Numbered from the stretch's first letter, positions 44,790 through 53,826 are shown. The stretch is DNA of 64,000 nucleotides from Tritonibacter litoralis (GCF_009496005.1 NZ_WIBF01000004.1:186001-250000); one strand, 5' to 3'. Notes: generated by a model not told the origin, from the sequence alone. A program made the numbers and translations.

Positions 44790-46544
44790 ATGCCACTACG
44801 ACCTGAGCCACCACGACCTGAATCACCAGCCCCAGTGTCACCAACTCCTGCGTCACTACCTGCGCGTGCGCCGCACCGCCGGATCCTGTCGCTGTGGTTT
44901 CCCCGCTTGGGGGCGGACCGCATCCTGCGCCAGGACCGTGGCGGCATCACCGCGCCCTTGGCGGTGACAGAGGAAGTGTCCAACATGCAGGTTATTTCGT
45001 CGTTAAGCGCCGCAGCAGAAAATGCAGGGCTTTTGGTTGGACAAAGCCTGCGTGATGCTCATGCGGTCTGCGCCCATCTGGTGGCCCGCAGCCGCAACCG
45101 CCCGGCCGAACAGGCGTTTCTGGCGGCTTTGCAACGTTGGGCCGCACAATTCAGTCCTTGGGTTGCTGCCGAAGGCGAAGATGCGCTGGTGCTGGATCTG
45201 ACGGGCTGCGCCCATCTTTTTGGCGGGGAGGCGGCGCTGGTGGCGCGGATTGATGCAGAGTGCGCGGCGATGGGGGTCAGTGTGGCCTTGGGGCTGGCGG
45301 ACACGCGGGGGGCCGCCTGGGCGCTGGCGCGGTTCGTGCAGGGAGAGGTGGGCAGTGACCGTTCTGGCGATGCCATTCAGCAAGAGGCGCGCGCCACCCG
45401 GGCCCGTGCTCAGCCCAGCCGCGCTGGCGCGCCACAAAAGGGCAAAGGCCGCCACTGGACACGGGGCGGCACCGCGCCGGATCGGGTGGCCAGCCCGGCG
45501 GGACAGGTGCGGATCGCGCCACCGGGCCAGACCTATGGTGCACTGGCCCCTTTGCCGGTGGCGGCGCTGCGCCTTGATCCGGCGATGGTGGCGCAGCTGA
45601 ACCGGTTGGGGCTGCGCCAGATCGGCGACTTGCTGGGTCAACCACGGGCGGCTTTGGCTCGCCGTTTTGGCCGGGGGCTGGTGCTGCGGCTGGATCAGGC
45701 CATGGGCAGCGCCCCCGAACCCATATCGCCTGCGCGCGCGCCGGATCATTTTGCCGTGCGATTGACCCTGCCCGAGCCCATTGGCCTGATGTCGGATCTC
45801 TTGGCGGCGTTGGATCGCATGTTGCCGCAGCTTTGCGCCCGGCTTGAGGCGCGGGGCAAGGGGGCACGGGTGCTGCGGCTTGAGGCGCAGCGCACCGATC
45901 AGGCGGCTGAGGTTGTGGAGGTGACATTGGCCCGCCCCAGCCGGACACCAGCGCGGATCCGCCCCTTGCTTGCGATGAAGCTAGAGCAGCTGGATGCCGG
46001 TTTTGGTATCGACCAGCTGCGGCTGCAGGTGCTGCAGGCCGAGCCGCTGCATGGTCGTCGCCAGGTTGGTCATCTTGAGGCAGGCGCGCGGGCGCGCGCC
46101 GCCGATCATCAGCTTGCGGATGTTCTGGGCCGCCTGGGCGCGCGGGTCGGGACCGAAGCGCTGACCCGCTATCATCCGGTGGAAACCCATGTGCCCGAGA
46201 AGACGGCACAGCTGCAGGCCGCCGCCTGGTCCGAAGCCGTCGCGCGCTGGCCGCATGTGGCGCGCCCTCGGCCGGTGCTGCTGTGGCCGCCGGAACTGGT
46301 GCAGGCTCAGGATGTGCCGGAGTTAGATGCGTGTTTTCGCTGGCGCGGTCGTGACTGGCACTGTCTGCAGCGCGAGGGACCGGAACGGATTGCGCCGGAA
46401 TGGTGGCTGGATGATCCAAACTGGCGCAGCGGCGTGCGGGATTACTGGCGTGTGGTGACCGAGGACGGGCAGCGCCTGTGGCTCTATTTTGCCCATGGCG
46501 CGGCGCTGTCGCGGGGATGGTTCTGCCAGGGCAGCTTTGGCTGA
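44790..46544 (+). CDS. imuB: ImuB: Y-family polymerase-like mutasome protein
   Basis: A 584-residue catalytically inactive Y-family homologue that recruits DnaE2 to damaged DNA. The core begins at RRILSLWFPRLGADR. The Asp and Glu residues of active Y polymerases are missing: LSLWFPRL replaces the first motif, and LDLTGCAHLFGG lacks the acidic SxDE. The C-terminal half (GLRQIGDLLGQPRAALARRFG onward) is typical. The start is uncertain: TTG 44763, ATG 44790 and GTG 44835 are in frame and none has a clear ribosome site. The first 25 or so residues form a Pro-rich pentad repeat. imuA is not adjacent, and dnaE2 is 23 kb upstream. Confidence 0.88.
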   Translation: MPLRPEPPRPESPAPVSPTPASLPARAPHRRILSLWFPRLGADRILRQDRGGITAPLAVTEEVSNMQVISSLSAAAENAGLLVGQSLRDAHAVCAHLVARSRNRPAEQAFLAALQRWAAQFSPWVAAEGEDALVLDLTGCAHLFGGEAALVARIDAECAAMGVSVALGLADTRGAAWALARFVQGEVGSDRSGDAIQQEARATRARAQPSRAGAPQKGKGRHWTRGGTAPDRVASPAGQVRIAPPGQTYGALAPLPVAALRLDPAMVAQLNRLGLRQIGDLLGQPRAALARRFGRGLVLRLDQAMGSAPEPISPARAPDHFAVRLTLPEPIGLMSDLLAALDRMLPQLCARLEARGKGARVLRLEAQRTDQAAEVVEVTLARPSRTPARIRPLLAMKLEQLDAGFGIDQLRLQVLQAEPLHGRRQVGHLEAGARARAADHQLADVLGRLGARVGTEALTRYHPVETHVPEKTAQLQAAAWSEAVARWPHVARPRPVLLWPPELVQAQDVPELDACFRWRGRDWHCLQREGPERIAPEWWLDDPNWRSGVRDYWRVVTEDGQRLWLYFAHGAALSRGWFCQGSFG

Positions 46545-46671
46545 ACAGGGGGTATTCGTCCGGGATTGGCGGTGCAAAGCCGCGCATAGGCCCCGTCACA
46601 GATCGGCGAGGATTGCGGCGGGGTGCGGAAACACGCTTGATTTGATCGTAAAATCCCCGCAGGCTAAGGGT

Positions 46672-47013
46672 ATGAGCTTTCAGCAACTTGGGCAGACATT
46701 GCGCCCCCACAGCCCGCAGGTGGCATTTGACAAGCGGGAGATGCAGATCATCCTGTCGCTTTATGGCCGGATGGTTGCTGCTGGAGAGTGGCGGGACTAT
46801 GGCATCTCAAACCTGCGTGAACTGGCGGTGTTTTCCGTGTTTCGACGCACGGCTGAGACCCCGCTTTATCGGATCGAGAAACAGCCAAAACTGCGCAATC
46901 GCCAAGGACAGTATTCTGTTGTGGGAATGGACGGCCAGATTCTGAAACGAGGTCACGATCTGCGCACGGTGCTGCGGGTTCTCGAACGTAAGCTGATCCG
47001 CTCGGTGGACTAA
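46672..47013 (+). CDS. DUF2794 protein
   Basis: A 113-residue soluble protein of the DUF2794 family, known mainly from Alphaproteobacteria. Recognised by VAFDKREMQIILSLYGRMVA and the LYRIEKQPKLRNRQGQYSVV block. The start at 46672 is preceded by AAGG. Function unknown. It converges on the NlpC/P60 gene across a 165-bp region with two strong hairpins. Confidence 0.88.
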   Translation: MSFQQLGQTLRPHSPQVAFDKREMQIILSLYGRMVAAGEWRDYGISNLRELAVFSVFRRTAETPLYRIEKQPKLRNRQGQYSVVGMDGQILKRGHDLRTVLRVLERKLIRSVD

Positions 47014-47091
47014 TCACTTGGCGGTGAACAGGGGCTATCGTCGTAAACAACATCCCCACCGCGCGGATCCTATCGTAAAGGGGGAGGGTGC

Positions 47092-47124
47092 CGGGGGCGC
47101 GGGTCCAAAGGACCCGCGCCCCCG
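47092..47124. terminator. 15-bp GC hairpin between convergent genes
   Basis: CGGGGGCGCGGGTCC-AAA-GGACCCGCGCCCCCG, a perfect 15-bp stem with a 3-nt loop, between DUF2794 and the NlpC/P60 gene. No T-run on either side, so if it terminates it is not classical; it may protect mRNA 3' ends. Confidence 0.55.
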
Positions 47125-47133
47125 CCACCCCCG

Positions 47134-47157
47134 GTCGGATCGCATCAGCGATCCGAC
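47134..47157. terminator. Second hairpin between convergent genes
   Basis: GTCGGATCGC-ATCA-GCGATCCGAC, a perfect 10-bp stem, 9 bp beyond the first hairpin and 21 bp from the NlpC/P60 stop. It lacks the boxes of the dispersed element. Confidence 0.5.
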
Positions 47158-47178
47158 ATCCCTCATCTCGACGTCAGC

Positions 47179-48027
47179 TTATCCAGTAGACAGGCGTTTA
47201 TGCGCGGTGACCGGCCCGTCGCCTTGGGCTGCGATGCGCGTGATGGCGGCGTGAATGTTTTCAAAAGCCACCGCCATGTGAAACACATTGGCGTGCAGCA
47301 GTCGATCCGCGTCGGCCATAATGCCCACATGGCCTTTCCAAAACAGCAGATCCCCCCGTTGGTATGACGCACCAGGTTCACAGGGCGCGCCCAGCTCAGC
47401 TTCTTGTTGATCGCTGTCGCCTGGACACTCTATTCCACAGGCCAGACAAGCGGCCTGTATGAGGCCGGAACAATCAATCCCCCAACGGCTGTTGCCCCCC
47501 CACAGATAAGGCGTACCCAGAAACATCTCGGCCACTGCCACGGGGTCAGAGGTCCGGGCGTCCAAGGGGCGTAGATGCGCATGCGGTACATACCCCCAGG
47601 GGGTTTTAGCAAAACGCGCGCCTTGAGCTTCGACGCGGATCTGGCTGCCGAAGCTCAGCGCCATCCGCTCAGGCGATTTGAAATCCGCCTCAGTATAGGC
47701 ATGGCTTGCGGGCGCGCTGACCCAATGGGTGGCCTCAGCCGGTGTCCCTACCACATCGGTGGTGGCAACATAGCCGACATAACCGTCCTGCGCAGCCTGA
47801 ACAAAACACCAGCCCGCGTACTGGTCAAAGATCTGCACCGTCGCGCCCAACAACAGTTGCCGGTCGCGCGGGCCGTCGGGGGCGCGACGCAGGTCTGTCA
47901 CCGGCACCGTGACCTGTCCCAAACGCCCCGCCGTCACAGTGCGACCTTCAGCCTGCGCCGCCAGATGGGCTGCTGCCACCCGGTCATTGATCGGCGTGCG
48001 GCGTCGGTCAAAGGGGGGCGCACTCAC
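47179..48027 (-). CDS. NlpC/P60-family C40 peptidase with SH3-like region
   Basis: A 282-residue cell-wall peptidase, probably cleaving between D-glutamate and diamino acid in peptidoglycan stems. SH3-like segments occupy about 40-155; the NlpC/P60 domain follows with catalytic Cys186 (GIDCSGLIQA), His233 (KGHVGIM) and a third polar residue near His246. No signal peptide is visible, so it may act on recycled muropeptides in the cytoplasm. The start is GTG 48027, overlapping the aminopeptidase stop (GTGA). Coupled to the M17 aminopeptidase, which could process the released peptides. Confidence 0.92.
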   Translation of the reverse strand: MSAPPFDRRRTPINDRVAAAHLAAQAEGRTVTAGRLGQVTVPVTDLRRAPDGPRDRQLLLGATVQIFDQYAGWCFVQAAQDGYVGYVATTDVVGTPAEATHWVSAPASHAYTEADFKSPERMALSFGSQIRVEAQGARFAKTPWGYVPHAHLRPLDARTSDPVAVAEMFLGTPYLWGGNSRWGIDCSGLIQAACLACGIECPGDSDQQEAELGAPCEPGASYQRGDLLFWKGHVGIMADADRLLHANVFHMAVAFENIHAAITRIAAQGDGPVTAHKRLSTG

Positions 48028-49406
48028 AGCGACAACATCCCGGGCAGGCTGGCAAATAGCGCGCGCACGCCCTGGGTGACGCCGCCCTTGGCCAGTCCCG
48101 GTTTGGCGCTGGGACACCAGCCATAGATGTCGAAATGCATGTAACGTGCATTGCCCGCAAAGCGGCGCAGGAACAGGGCTGCGGTAATCGACCCGGCAAA
48201 ACCGCCTGATGGCGCATTGTCCAGATCTGCAATCTGCGGCTCGATCATCGCCTCATAAGGCGTGTGAAACGGCATCTGCCAGACCGGGTCGGCGTGGTGC
48301 TGTGCGGCCTCAGCCAGTGCAGCGGCATCCTGCGCGTGATCGGTGTAAAAGGGCGCAAGATCCGGTCCCACGGCCACCCGCGCCGCGCCGGTCAGCGTCG
48401 CCATAGAGATCATCAGGTCCGGCTCCTCTTCCTGACCCAGCGCAAGCGCATCGGCCAGAACCAGCCGCCCTTCGGCATCGGTATTGTTGATCTCGACCGT
48501 CTGACCATTGCGCGCTGTCAGCACATCGCCGGGACGGAAGGCATTGCCTGCCACCGCATTTTCCACCGCCGGGATCAGCACCCGCAATTGCACCGGCAGG
48601 TTCGACGCCAAGATCAGCTGCGCCAGCCCCAGAACATTGGCGGCCCCGCCCATGTCCTTTTTCATCAGCCCCATGCTGCCGCCGGGTTTGAGGTTCAGAC
48701 CGCCCGTGTCAAAACAGACCCCTTTGCCCACCAGCGTCAGCTTGGGACCGGTGTCGCCCTTGCGCAGCTCGATCAACCGTGGTGCCTGTGCGGCGGCGCG
48801 TCCAACCGCGTGGATCATCGGGAAGTTCTGTGCCAGCAGATCCGCGCCCGAGATGACCGAGATCTGCGCGCCCTGCGCCGTGGCAAGGTCCCGCGCCGCT
48901 GCCTCAAGGGCATCGGGCCCCATATCGGCGGCGGGCGTGTTGATCAGATCGCGGGTCAGGCGCTCGGCGGCAGCCAGCCGTTCCACCAAAGCTGCATCGA
49001 CCCCTTCGGGTGCAACAAGGCGTGCGGCATGGCCCGCGGCGGCTTTGTAGCGATCAAACGCATATCCAGTCAGCAACCAGCCCAGCGTTTCTGTCGCCGC
49101 CACCGCCTCTGGCAGCCCTTCGACAATCTTGTAGGTGCCTGCGGGCAGCTTCAACGCGCCAGCAGCCAAGGGAAACCGTACCCGTGCCCGTTTGGCCGCT
49201 GTGCCATATCCGACCACAGCCAAACCAGGCGTTCCAGTGTCATTGGGGATCATCAACGCATCACCAAGGGCGCCAACAAATCCGTTGGCGTCCACCCAGG
49301 TCTGCACCGCATCAGGCTGCGATGCGTGCCAATTGGAAAAATCGTCCTGATGAACAACACAAAGAGGGATTGCAGATGCGCGTTCCTCAGCAAAAGCGAG
49401 TGTCAT
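48024..49406 (-). CDS. M17 leucyl aminopeptidase family protein
   Basis: A 460-residue two-metal aminopeptidase. The M17 signature NTDAEGRL is intact, and the metal-binding VGKGVCFDTGGLNLKP and MKKDMGGAANVLG blocks are present. The divergent N-terminal domain (about 1-140) is usual. Length is slightly below E. coli PepA. Translated together with the NlpC/P60 peptidase (GTGA overlap), suggesting cooperation in muropeptide or peptide turnover. Confidence 0.93.
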   Translation of the reverse strand: MTLAFAEERASAIPLCVVHQDDFSNWHASQPDAVQTWVDANGFVGALGDALMIPNDTGTPGLAVVGYGTAAKRARVRFPLAAGALKLPAGTYKIVEGLPEAVAATETLGWLLTGYAFDRYKAAAGHAARLVAPEGVDAALVERLAAAERLTRDLINTPAADMGPDALEAAARDLATAQGAQISVISGADLLAQNFPMIHAVGRAAAQAPRLIELRKGDTGPKLTLVGKGVCFDTGGLNLKPGGSMGLMKKDMGGAANVLGLAQLILASNLPVQLRVLIPAVENAVAGNAFRPGDVLTARNGQTVEINNTDAEGRLVLADALALGQEEEPDLMISMATLTGAARVAVGPDLAPFYTDHAQDAAALAEAAQHHADPVWQMPFHTPYEAMIEPQIADLDNAPSGGFAGSITAALFLRRFAGNARYMHFDIYGWCPSAKPGLAKGGVTQGVRALFASLPGMLSL

Positions 49407-49526
49407 AAAGGGCTCCGGTCTGGGTCAATTTAGGTCCCGCCAGAGTAACCCGACCGTTTCATGCTGCAAACCTTTTACTCAGAAAATCAACCAAGTGGCG
49501 AACAAACATGCCAAATCATCAAAGGA

Positions 49527-49907
49527 TTAGACGGATAAATCATGCTGGTCCCAAATCGCGGTCAGCGAGCGTTCGCCAACACGGATCAAACGGAACAGAA
49601 CCGCCGCAATTGCAGGCTGATCCTCGGCGTCGATGGCCAAGGTCACATCGCGTGCGATGTTTGCCATGGCGGTCATGCCGATCTGATCTGCGATCGCAAT
49701 CAAGGAACGCGAACTTTTTCTTAAGTTTGACATATCATTGTGCCGCCACAGGCGTTCACAATGGGTCAACCGCACGGCGAGCTCTTCGATCGCGCGGCAA
49801 ACCACATCTTCGGCTCCGCGTTCACCGAGCTCGTTATAAAGGTCCGACAGTTTGTCAGGATCCAGGCGCACGGTTTCTGTGTGCACAACAGTGAGAATAT
49901 TAGCCAC
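49527..49907 (-). CDS. Small helical protein, possibly Hpt-like
   Basis: A 126-residue all-helical protein of unknown function. The segment CERLWRHNDMSNLRKSSRSL followed by IAIADQIGMTAMANIARDV resembles the four-helix Hpt (histidine phosphotransfer) arrangement, with a His at the expected place, but the match is loose. The start is chosen as GTG 49907 because GGGGTG lies just upstream; several other GTG codons up to 49946 are possible. Divergent from carbonic anhydrase. Confidence 0.6.
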   Translation of the reverse strand: MANILTVVHTETVRLDPDKLSDLYNELGERGAEDVVCRAIEELAVRLTHCERLWRHNDMSNLRKSSRSLIAIADQIGMTAMANIARDVTLAIDAEDQPAIAAVLFRLIRVGERSLTAIWDQHDLSV

Positions 49908-50063
49908 CACTTTCACCCCAAAAATTTTTGTGCCCCCACGGCACACAGGCCAATTTGCGCCCGAACAGTTTTCAAAAGGTTTCTACGGGGGTTCGAAATA
50001 TCTCGAATTTGCTAACAAATCAGGGTATCACGCTCGCTAGGCGTCAACTCAGGGACCGTAAAC

Positions 50064-50714
50064 ATGCAATTTGCCAAACCTCTCCCGAGCTATCTGGTCA
50101 CGCGTTACCATGGTTGGAAAGCGACCACATATGATGAAAACCAAGGCTGGTATCGCCGCCTGGCAACCGAGGGGCAGCGCCCCCGTGCGATGGTGATTTC
50201 CTGCTGTGACAGCCGGGTACATGTCACGTCGATTTTTGGCGCCGATCAGGGTGAGTTCTTTATCCACCGCAATATTGCCAATCTGGTGCCGCCTTTTGCG
50301 CCCGATGGGGACCACCATGGCACCTCGGCTGCGGTGGAATATGCGGTGACCGCGCTGAAGGTGTCGCATTTGATCGTGCTGGGCCATTCCCAATGTGGCG
50401 GAGTACAGGGCTGTATCGACATGTGCAAAGGCAAAGCCCCGCATCTGGAAGAGAAAACCAGCTTTGTTGGCCGCTGGATGGATATCTTGAAACCCAAGTT
50501 CGCTGGGGTTGCGGATATTGATGATGAAGTCGAACAAGCCCGCCAGTTCGAGCGTCAGGCGGTTGTGGCGTCACTGGAGAACCTGATGACCTTCCCCTTT
50601 ATCGACGATGCGGTCAAAGCCGGCCAGCTGAGCCTGCATGGGCTGTGGACGGATATCGGTGAGGGCGGGCTGGAAGCCTATGATCCCAAATCCGGTGGTT
50701 TTGCGCCCGTTTAA
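50064..50714 (+). CDS. Beta-class carbonic anhydrase
   Basis: A 216-residue zinc enzyme that interconverts CO2 and bicarbonate. Zinc ligands are Cys47 (CCDSR, 47-51), His108 and Cys111 (GHSQCGG); Asp49 and Arg51 form the usual dyad. No signal peptide, so cytoplasmic. It could supply bicarbonate to carboxylases such as acetyl-CoA carboxylase. An AGGGA element precedes the ATG. Confidence 0.95.
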   Translation: MQFAKPLPSYLVTRYHGWKATTYDENQGWYRRLATEGQRPRAMVISCCDSRVHVTSIFGADQGEFFIHRNIANLVPPFAPDGDHHGTSAAVEYAVTALKVSHLIVLGHSQCGGVQGCIDMCKGKAPHLEEKTSFVGRWMDILKPKFAGVADIDDEVEQARQFERQAVVASLENLMTFPFIDDAVKAGQLSLHGLWTDIGEGGLEAYDPKSGGFAPV

Positions 50715-50751
50715 CCGGTGTGACCGCAGGGTTAGGGCGGTCTGAATGACC

Positions 50752-51891
50752 TCAACCCAAATGGCGCGCGGCCTCGGCATAGCCACCGGCCGCGCCATCC
50801 ACAAAATGGATGTGATCATCCGTAAAACTTGACGGAACAATGCAGGTCATCACGGCGGATGCCTGTTCATGATAACCAAATCGGATAATACCATCGGCCT
50901 GCGCCTGATTGAGGCGCGTCAACAGCTGGTCGCGAATCTCGGGGCTGCAATCCAGCGTCATCTTGAGCCCATCGTCAAACTTTCGAAAATCCGCATTGCG
51001 GGACAGAATGCGCCGGTAATGCACCGGGTCAAACCCCCCCGGTTTAAGGCCAAGCGCAAAAACACCCCAGACCAGCATATTGACCGCAATCAATTGTGCG
51101 GTGGCCCAAAGGGTCGGCTTGCCCTGGCGTGTCAACCGTGCCTCGTTGCGGAAACCGCGGGCTGGCAGGGCTAGGTCCGGGCCGTCTTCTGGCACCGGGT
51201 GGCCGTGGCGGTCCAATTTGGCTGCCAAAGACAGAACCTCATCGGCAATGGCAGCAAATTCGCGGTGCTGTGTGTGATCCTGCGGCAGCACCAATAGTGA
51301 CAGGATGGTGCCGTTTTTGGATTGAATATTGTTCCAGCGACACGACAGACCGGTCAGATCAGGGGGCACGGCGTTGCTGGCCGGAGGGACTTCGAATCCG
51401 CCAAGCTTCATCTGCTGTTCAGCCCAGGCCAGACCACCGCCGTTGAACATGGCGTAATCGGCTTCGGGGCCCACAGCATAGCGGGCAACGGTGACATCAT
51501 AGCCTTCGTCGCGGATCCATTTCACGGGAATCAGGGCCGCCCGTAATGAAATCGCAAACTCCCGGTCGACCCAGGCCCGCAGGCGCGCCAAAGTCTCCCG
51601 CGCCTGATGCTCAAATTCGCGCGGCACCGCAAAGGAAGCGCCGTCACCTGCAAAAACATAGGGAAACGCACGGTGGGACAGCGCGTTCAGCATGGCCGTG
51701 ATCACCGCGGCGGCAATCATATTCACAGTGCGATATTTCCCCTGTGCAATAAGGCCACGGCTGTCGACAATATCGGTACAACAAATCAGCCAGTTTTCCG
51801 GCAAAGGCTTAAAACAGCTGGGCCGCGCCAGTTGATCAAAGTCATCCACGCGGGACAAATTCTCATAAAAGTGGCTGGTCGTTTGCGCCAT
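50752..51891 (-). CDS. DUF3095 protein, cyclase-like N-terminal region
   Basis: A 379-residue soluble protein of the DUF3095 family. Near the N-terminus, CCTDIVDSRGLI and then FPYVFAGDGASFAVP resemble the two metal-binding Asp motifs of class III nucleotide cyclases (D-I/F and GDG), which suggests a cyclase-like fold. Whether it makes a nucleotide is unknown. It converges on carbonic anhydrase with 37 bp between stops. Confidence 0.85.
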   Translation of the reverse strand: MAQTTSHFYENLSRVDDFDQLARPSCFKPLPENWLICCTDIVDSRGLIAQGKYRTVNMIAAAVITAMLNALSHRAFPYVFAGDGASFAVPREFEHQARETLARLRAWVDREFAISLRAALIPVKWIRDEGYDVTVARYAVGPEADYAMFNGGGLAWAEQQMKLGGFEVPPASNAVPPDLTGLSCRWNNIQSKNGTILSLLVLPQDHTQHREFAAIADEVLSLAAKLDRHGHPVPEDGPDLALPARGFRNEARLTRQGKPTLWATAQLIAVNMLVWGVFALGLKPGGFDPVHYRRILSRNADFRKFDDGLKMTLDCSPEIRDQLLTRLNQAQADGIIRFGYHEQASAVMTCIVPSSFTDDHIHFVDGAAGGYAEAARHLG

Positions 51892-52176
51892 GGAAACTGG
51901 GAACCTATGTCAAACCGATAGAAACAGACTTAGCGTGCCTTTGCTGTATGGCCAATGGGGCAGGGACGCCGATTGTCCCAGAAAGAATCGCCCTTGGTTG
52001 CGGCCCAATCAGCCCTTTGGGGGATATTGCCATAATGTTTGGTACGATTCCCGGAAAACGATACAATATTGTGTTACATTGCCGACTGCGGATGGGCTGC
52101 CGCTCTTTAATTGTCCGGGCATTCCTTTTAAGACAGCAGCGCTGGTCATGGGACCACATACATCTGGAGAAACAAA

Positions 52177-53199
52177 ATGGGTTATCGCGTCGTTGTCGTT
52201 GGCGCCACTGGGAACGTGGGCCGCGAAATGCTGAACATTCTGGCAGAGCGCCAGTTTCCGGTCGAAGAAATTGCAGTTCTGGCGAGCCGCAAATCCTTGG
52301 GCACTGAGGTTACATTTGGCGAAACGACCCTGAAGACCCAGGATCTGGATACTTTTGATTTTGCCGGTTGGGACATGGCGCTGTTCGCCGTGGGCTCTGC
52401 CGCGACCAAGGATTACGCGCCCAAAGCGGCTGCGGCGGGCTGTGTGGTGATCGATAACTCGTCTCTGTACCGTTATGATCCTCAGATCCCGTTGATCGTT
52501 CCGGAAGTGAACCCGCAGGCGGTGCACGACTATAAGAACAAGAACATCATCGCCAACCCGAACTGTTCGACCGCGCAGATGGTTGTGGCGCTAAAGCCGC
52601 TGCATGACCGCGCCAAGATCAAACGCGTCGTGGTTTCGACCTATCAATCTGTGTCGGGGTCGGGCAAGGCCGCCATGGAAGAGCTGTGGGACCAGACCAA
52701 AGCGGTCTATAACCCCACCTCGGATGTGCCGCCGAAGGTCTACCCCAAGGAAATCGCGTTCAACGTGATCCCGCATATCGATGTGTTCCTGGATGATGGC
52801 TCCACCAAGGAAGAGTGGAAGATGGTTGCCGAGACCAAGAAGATCATCGACACCTCGATCAAGGTCACTGCGACCTGTGTGCGGGTGCCGGTCTTTGTGG
52901 GCCATTCCGAGGCGGTGAACATCGAGTTTGAAGATTTCCTGGACGAAGATGAAGCGCGCGACATCCTGCGCGAGGCACCGGGCATCATGGTGATCGACAA
53001 GCGCGAAGACGGTGGCTATGTCACCCCCAAAGAATGCGTTGGCGACTTTGCCACGTTCATCAGTCGCCTGCGTCAGGACCCAACCGTTGAAAACGGCCTG
53101 AACCTGTGGTGCGTCAGCGACAATCTGCGCAAAGGGGCGGCGCTGAATGCGGTACAGATCGCAGAACTGCTGGGCCGCGAGGTCCTGAAGAAGGGCTGA
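52177..53199 (+). CDS. asd: Aspartate-semialdehyde dehydrogenase
   Basis: A 340-residue NADP-dependent enzyme that reduces aspartyl phosphate in lysine, threonine, methionine and diaminopimelate synthesis. The nucleotide loop is VGATGNVGREM (8-18), the catalytic Cys130 lies in NPNCSTAQ, and CVRVPVFVGHSEAVN holds the substrate-binding Arg and His. A strong TCTGGAG ribosome site precedes it. The 285-bp upstream gap contains an AT-rich palindrome (ACAATATTGT, 52063-52072), a likely promoter area, and no gene. Confidence 0.97.
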   Translation: MGYRVVVVGATGNVGREMLNILAERQFPVEEIAVLASRKSLGTEVTFGETTLKTQDLDTFDFAGWDMALFAVGSAATKDYAPKAAAAGCVVIDNSSLYRYDPQIPLIVPEVNPQAVHDYKNKNIIANPNCSTAQMVVALKPLHDRAKIKRVVVSTYQSVSGSGKAAMEELWDQTKAVYNPTSDVPPKVYPKEIAFNVIPHIDVFLDDGSTKEEWKMVAETKKIIDTSIKVTATCVRVPVFVGHSEAVNIEFEDFLDEDEARDILREAPGIMVIDKREDGGYVTPKECVGDFATFISRLRQDPTVENGLNLWCVSDNLRKGAALNAVQIAELLGREVLKKG

Positions 53200-53347
53200 T
53201 CTGGCGAGAAAAGCCAGGAACACACAACCAAAAGGATAGAGGGCGCTTCGGAAGAGGTGCCCTCTCGTCTTTTGCGGGAATGGGCGGGGTCCGGGATATC
53301 TGTCAAATTTGACTCATCTTCAATCTTTGACACATGGGAGATCGGTC

Positions 53348-53704
53348 ATGTTTATCTGTAAATCGTTCACTAACACGCGGAATGAAGAGCAGTTGAATAT
53401 GGCTCAGTCGCCCTGGGCCAGCGCCAGTGTGGGACGGCGGCTGGACAGTGAATTGGCAAGTCAGTTGCGCATTTTACTGCGGCCAGAGTTTGAAGCGGCA
53501 CAAAGTTGGAGCGATTTGTGTCTGGCCCTAAAAGCAAAGGGTTTCAGTCTCCGGGTAGAGCAGGGCCGACTGCGATTGGTGGACAGTTTGAGCCGCGTTG
53601 ATATCTGCTCTACCGGGTATCTGGGCTTTCCGATTGGGCAATTGGAACACGTTTTTGGCGTGAGGTTGCAGGAAGCCAATTGGGAGATCTGTGCGGTGGG
53701 ATGA
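53348..53704 (+). CDS. Small protein of unknown function
   Basis: A 118-residue soluble protein. The conserved-looking core is LRPEFEAAQSWSDLCLALKA, followed by KGFSLRVEQGRLRLVD and GYLGFPIGQLEHVFGVRL. It is not recognised. The start at 53348 follows a GGGAG site; ATG 53399 is an alternative. It stands alone after asd; a dispersed repeat follows its stop by 23 bp. Confidence 0.7.
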   Translation: MFICKSFTNTRNEEQLNMAQSPWASASVGRRLDSELASQLRILLRPEFEAAQSWSDLCLALKAKGFSLRVEQGRLRLVDSLSRVDICSTGYLGFPIGQLEHVFGVRLQEANWEICAVG

Positions 53705-53727
53705 CAGATCTTGGGGTTAAGGACGCG

Positions 53728-53806
53728 CTCCCGCCCGGTTTCATCGGGGCAAAGCCCCCATAAACCCCGTTGGGCAAAGCAGCCCGCCCCAAAAGGGCGG
53801 GCTGCT
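53728..53806 (+). repeat. Dispersed two-hairpin element, copy G
   Basis: Box 1 CTCCCGCCCG (53728-53737), hairpin GGGGC-aaa-GCCCC (53746-53758), box 2 CCGTTGGGC (53767-53775), and a 12-bp stem AGCAGCCCGCCC/GGGCGGGCTGCT (53778-53806). It lies 23 bp after a plus-strand gene and 20 bp before the livM stop, so it sits between convergent ends. Confidence 0.88.
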
Positions 53807-53826
53807 GTTGCGTTTTGTGGTGAAGG

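Noticed and set aside
44699-44790. Remnant of imuA upstream of imuB
   Set aside because: The 91-bp gap is too short and no ImuA motif (such as a RecA-like P-loop) is present.
53348-53704. Relaxase fragment or mobile-element remnant
   Set aside because: A slight resemblance to C-terminal segments of mobilisation proteins was noted, but there is no HUH motif, no partner gene and no flanking repeats of that kind.
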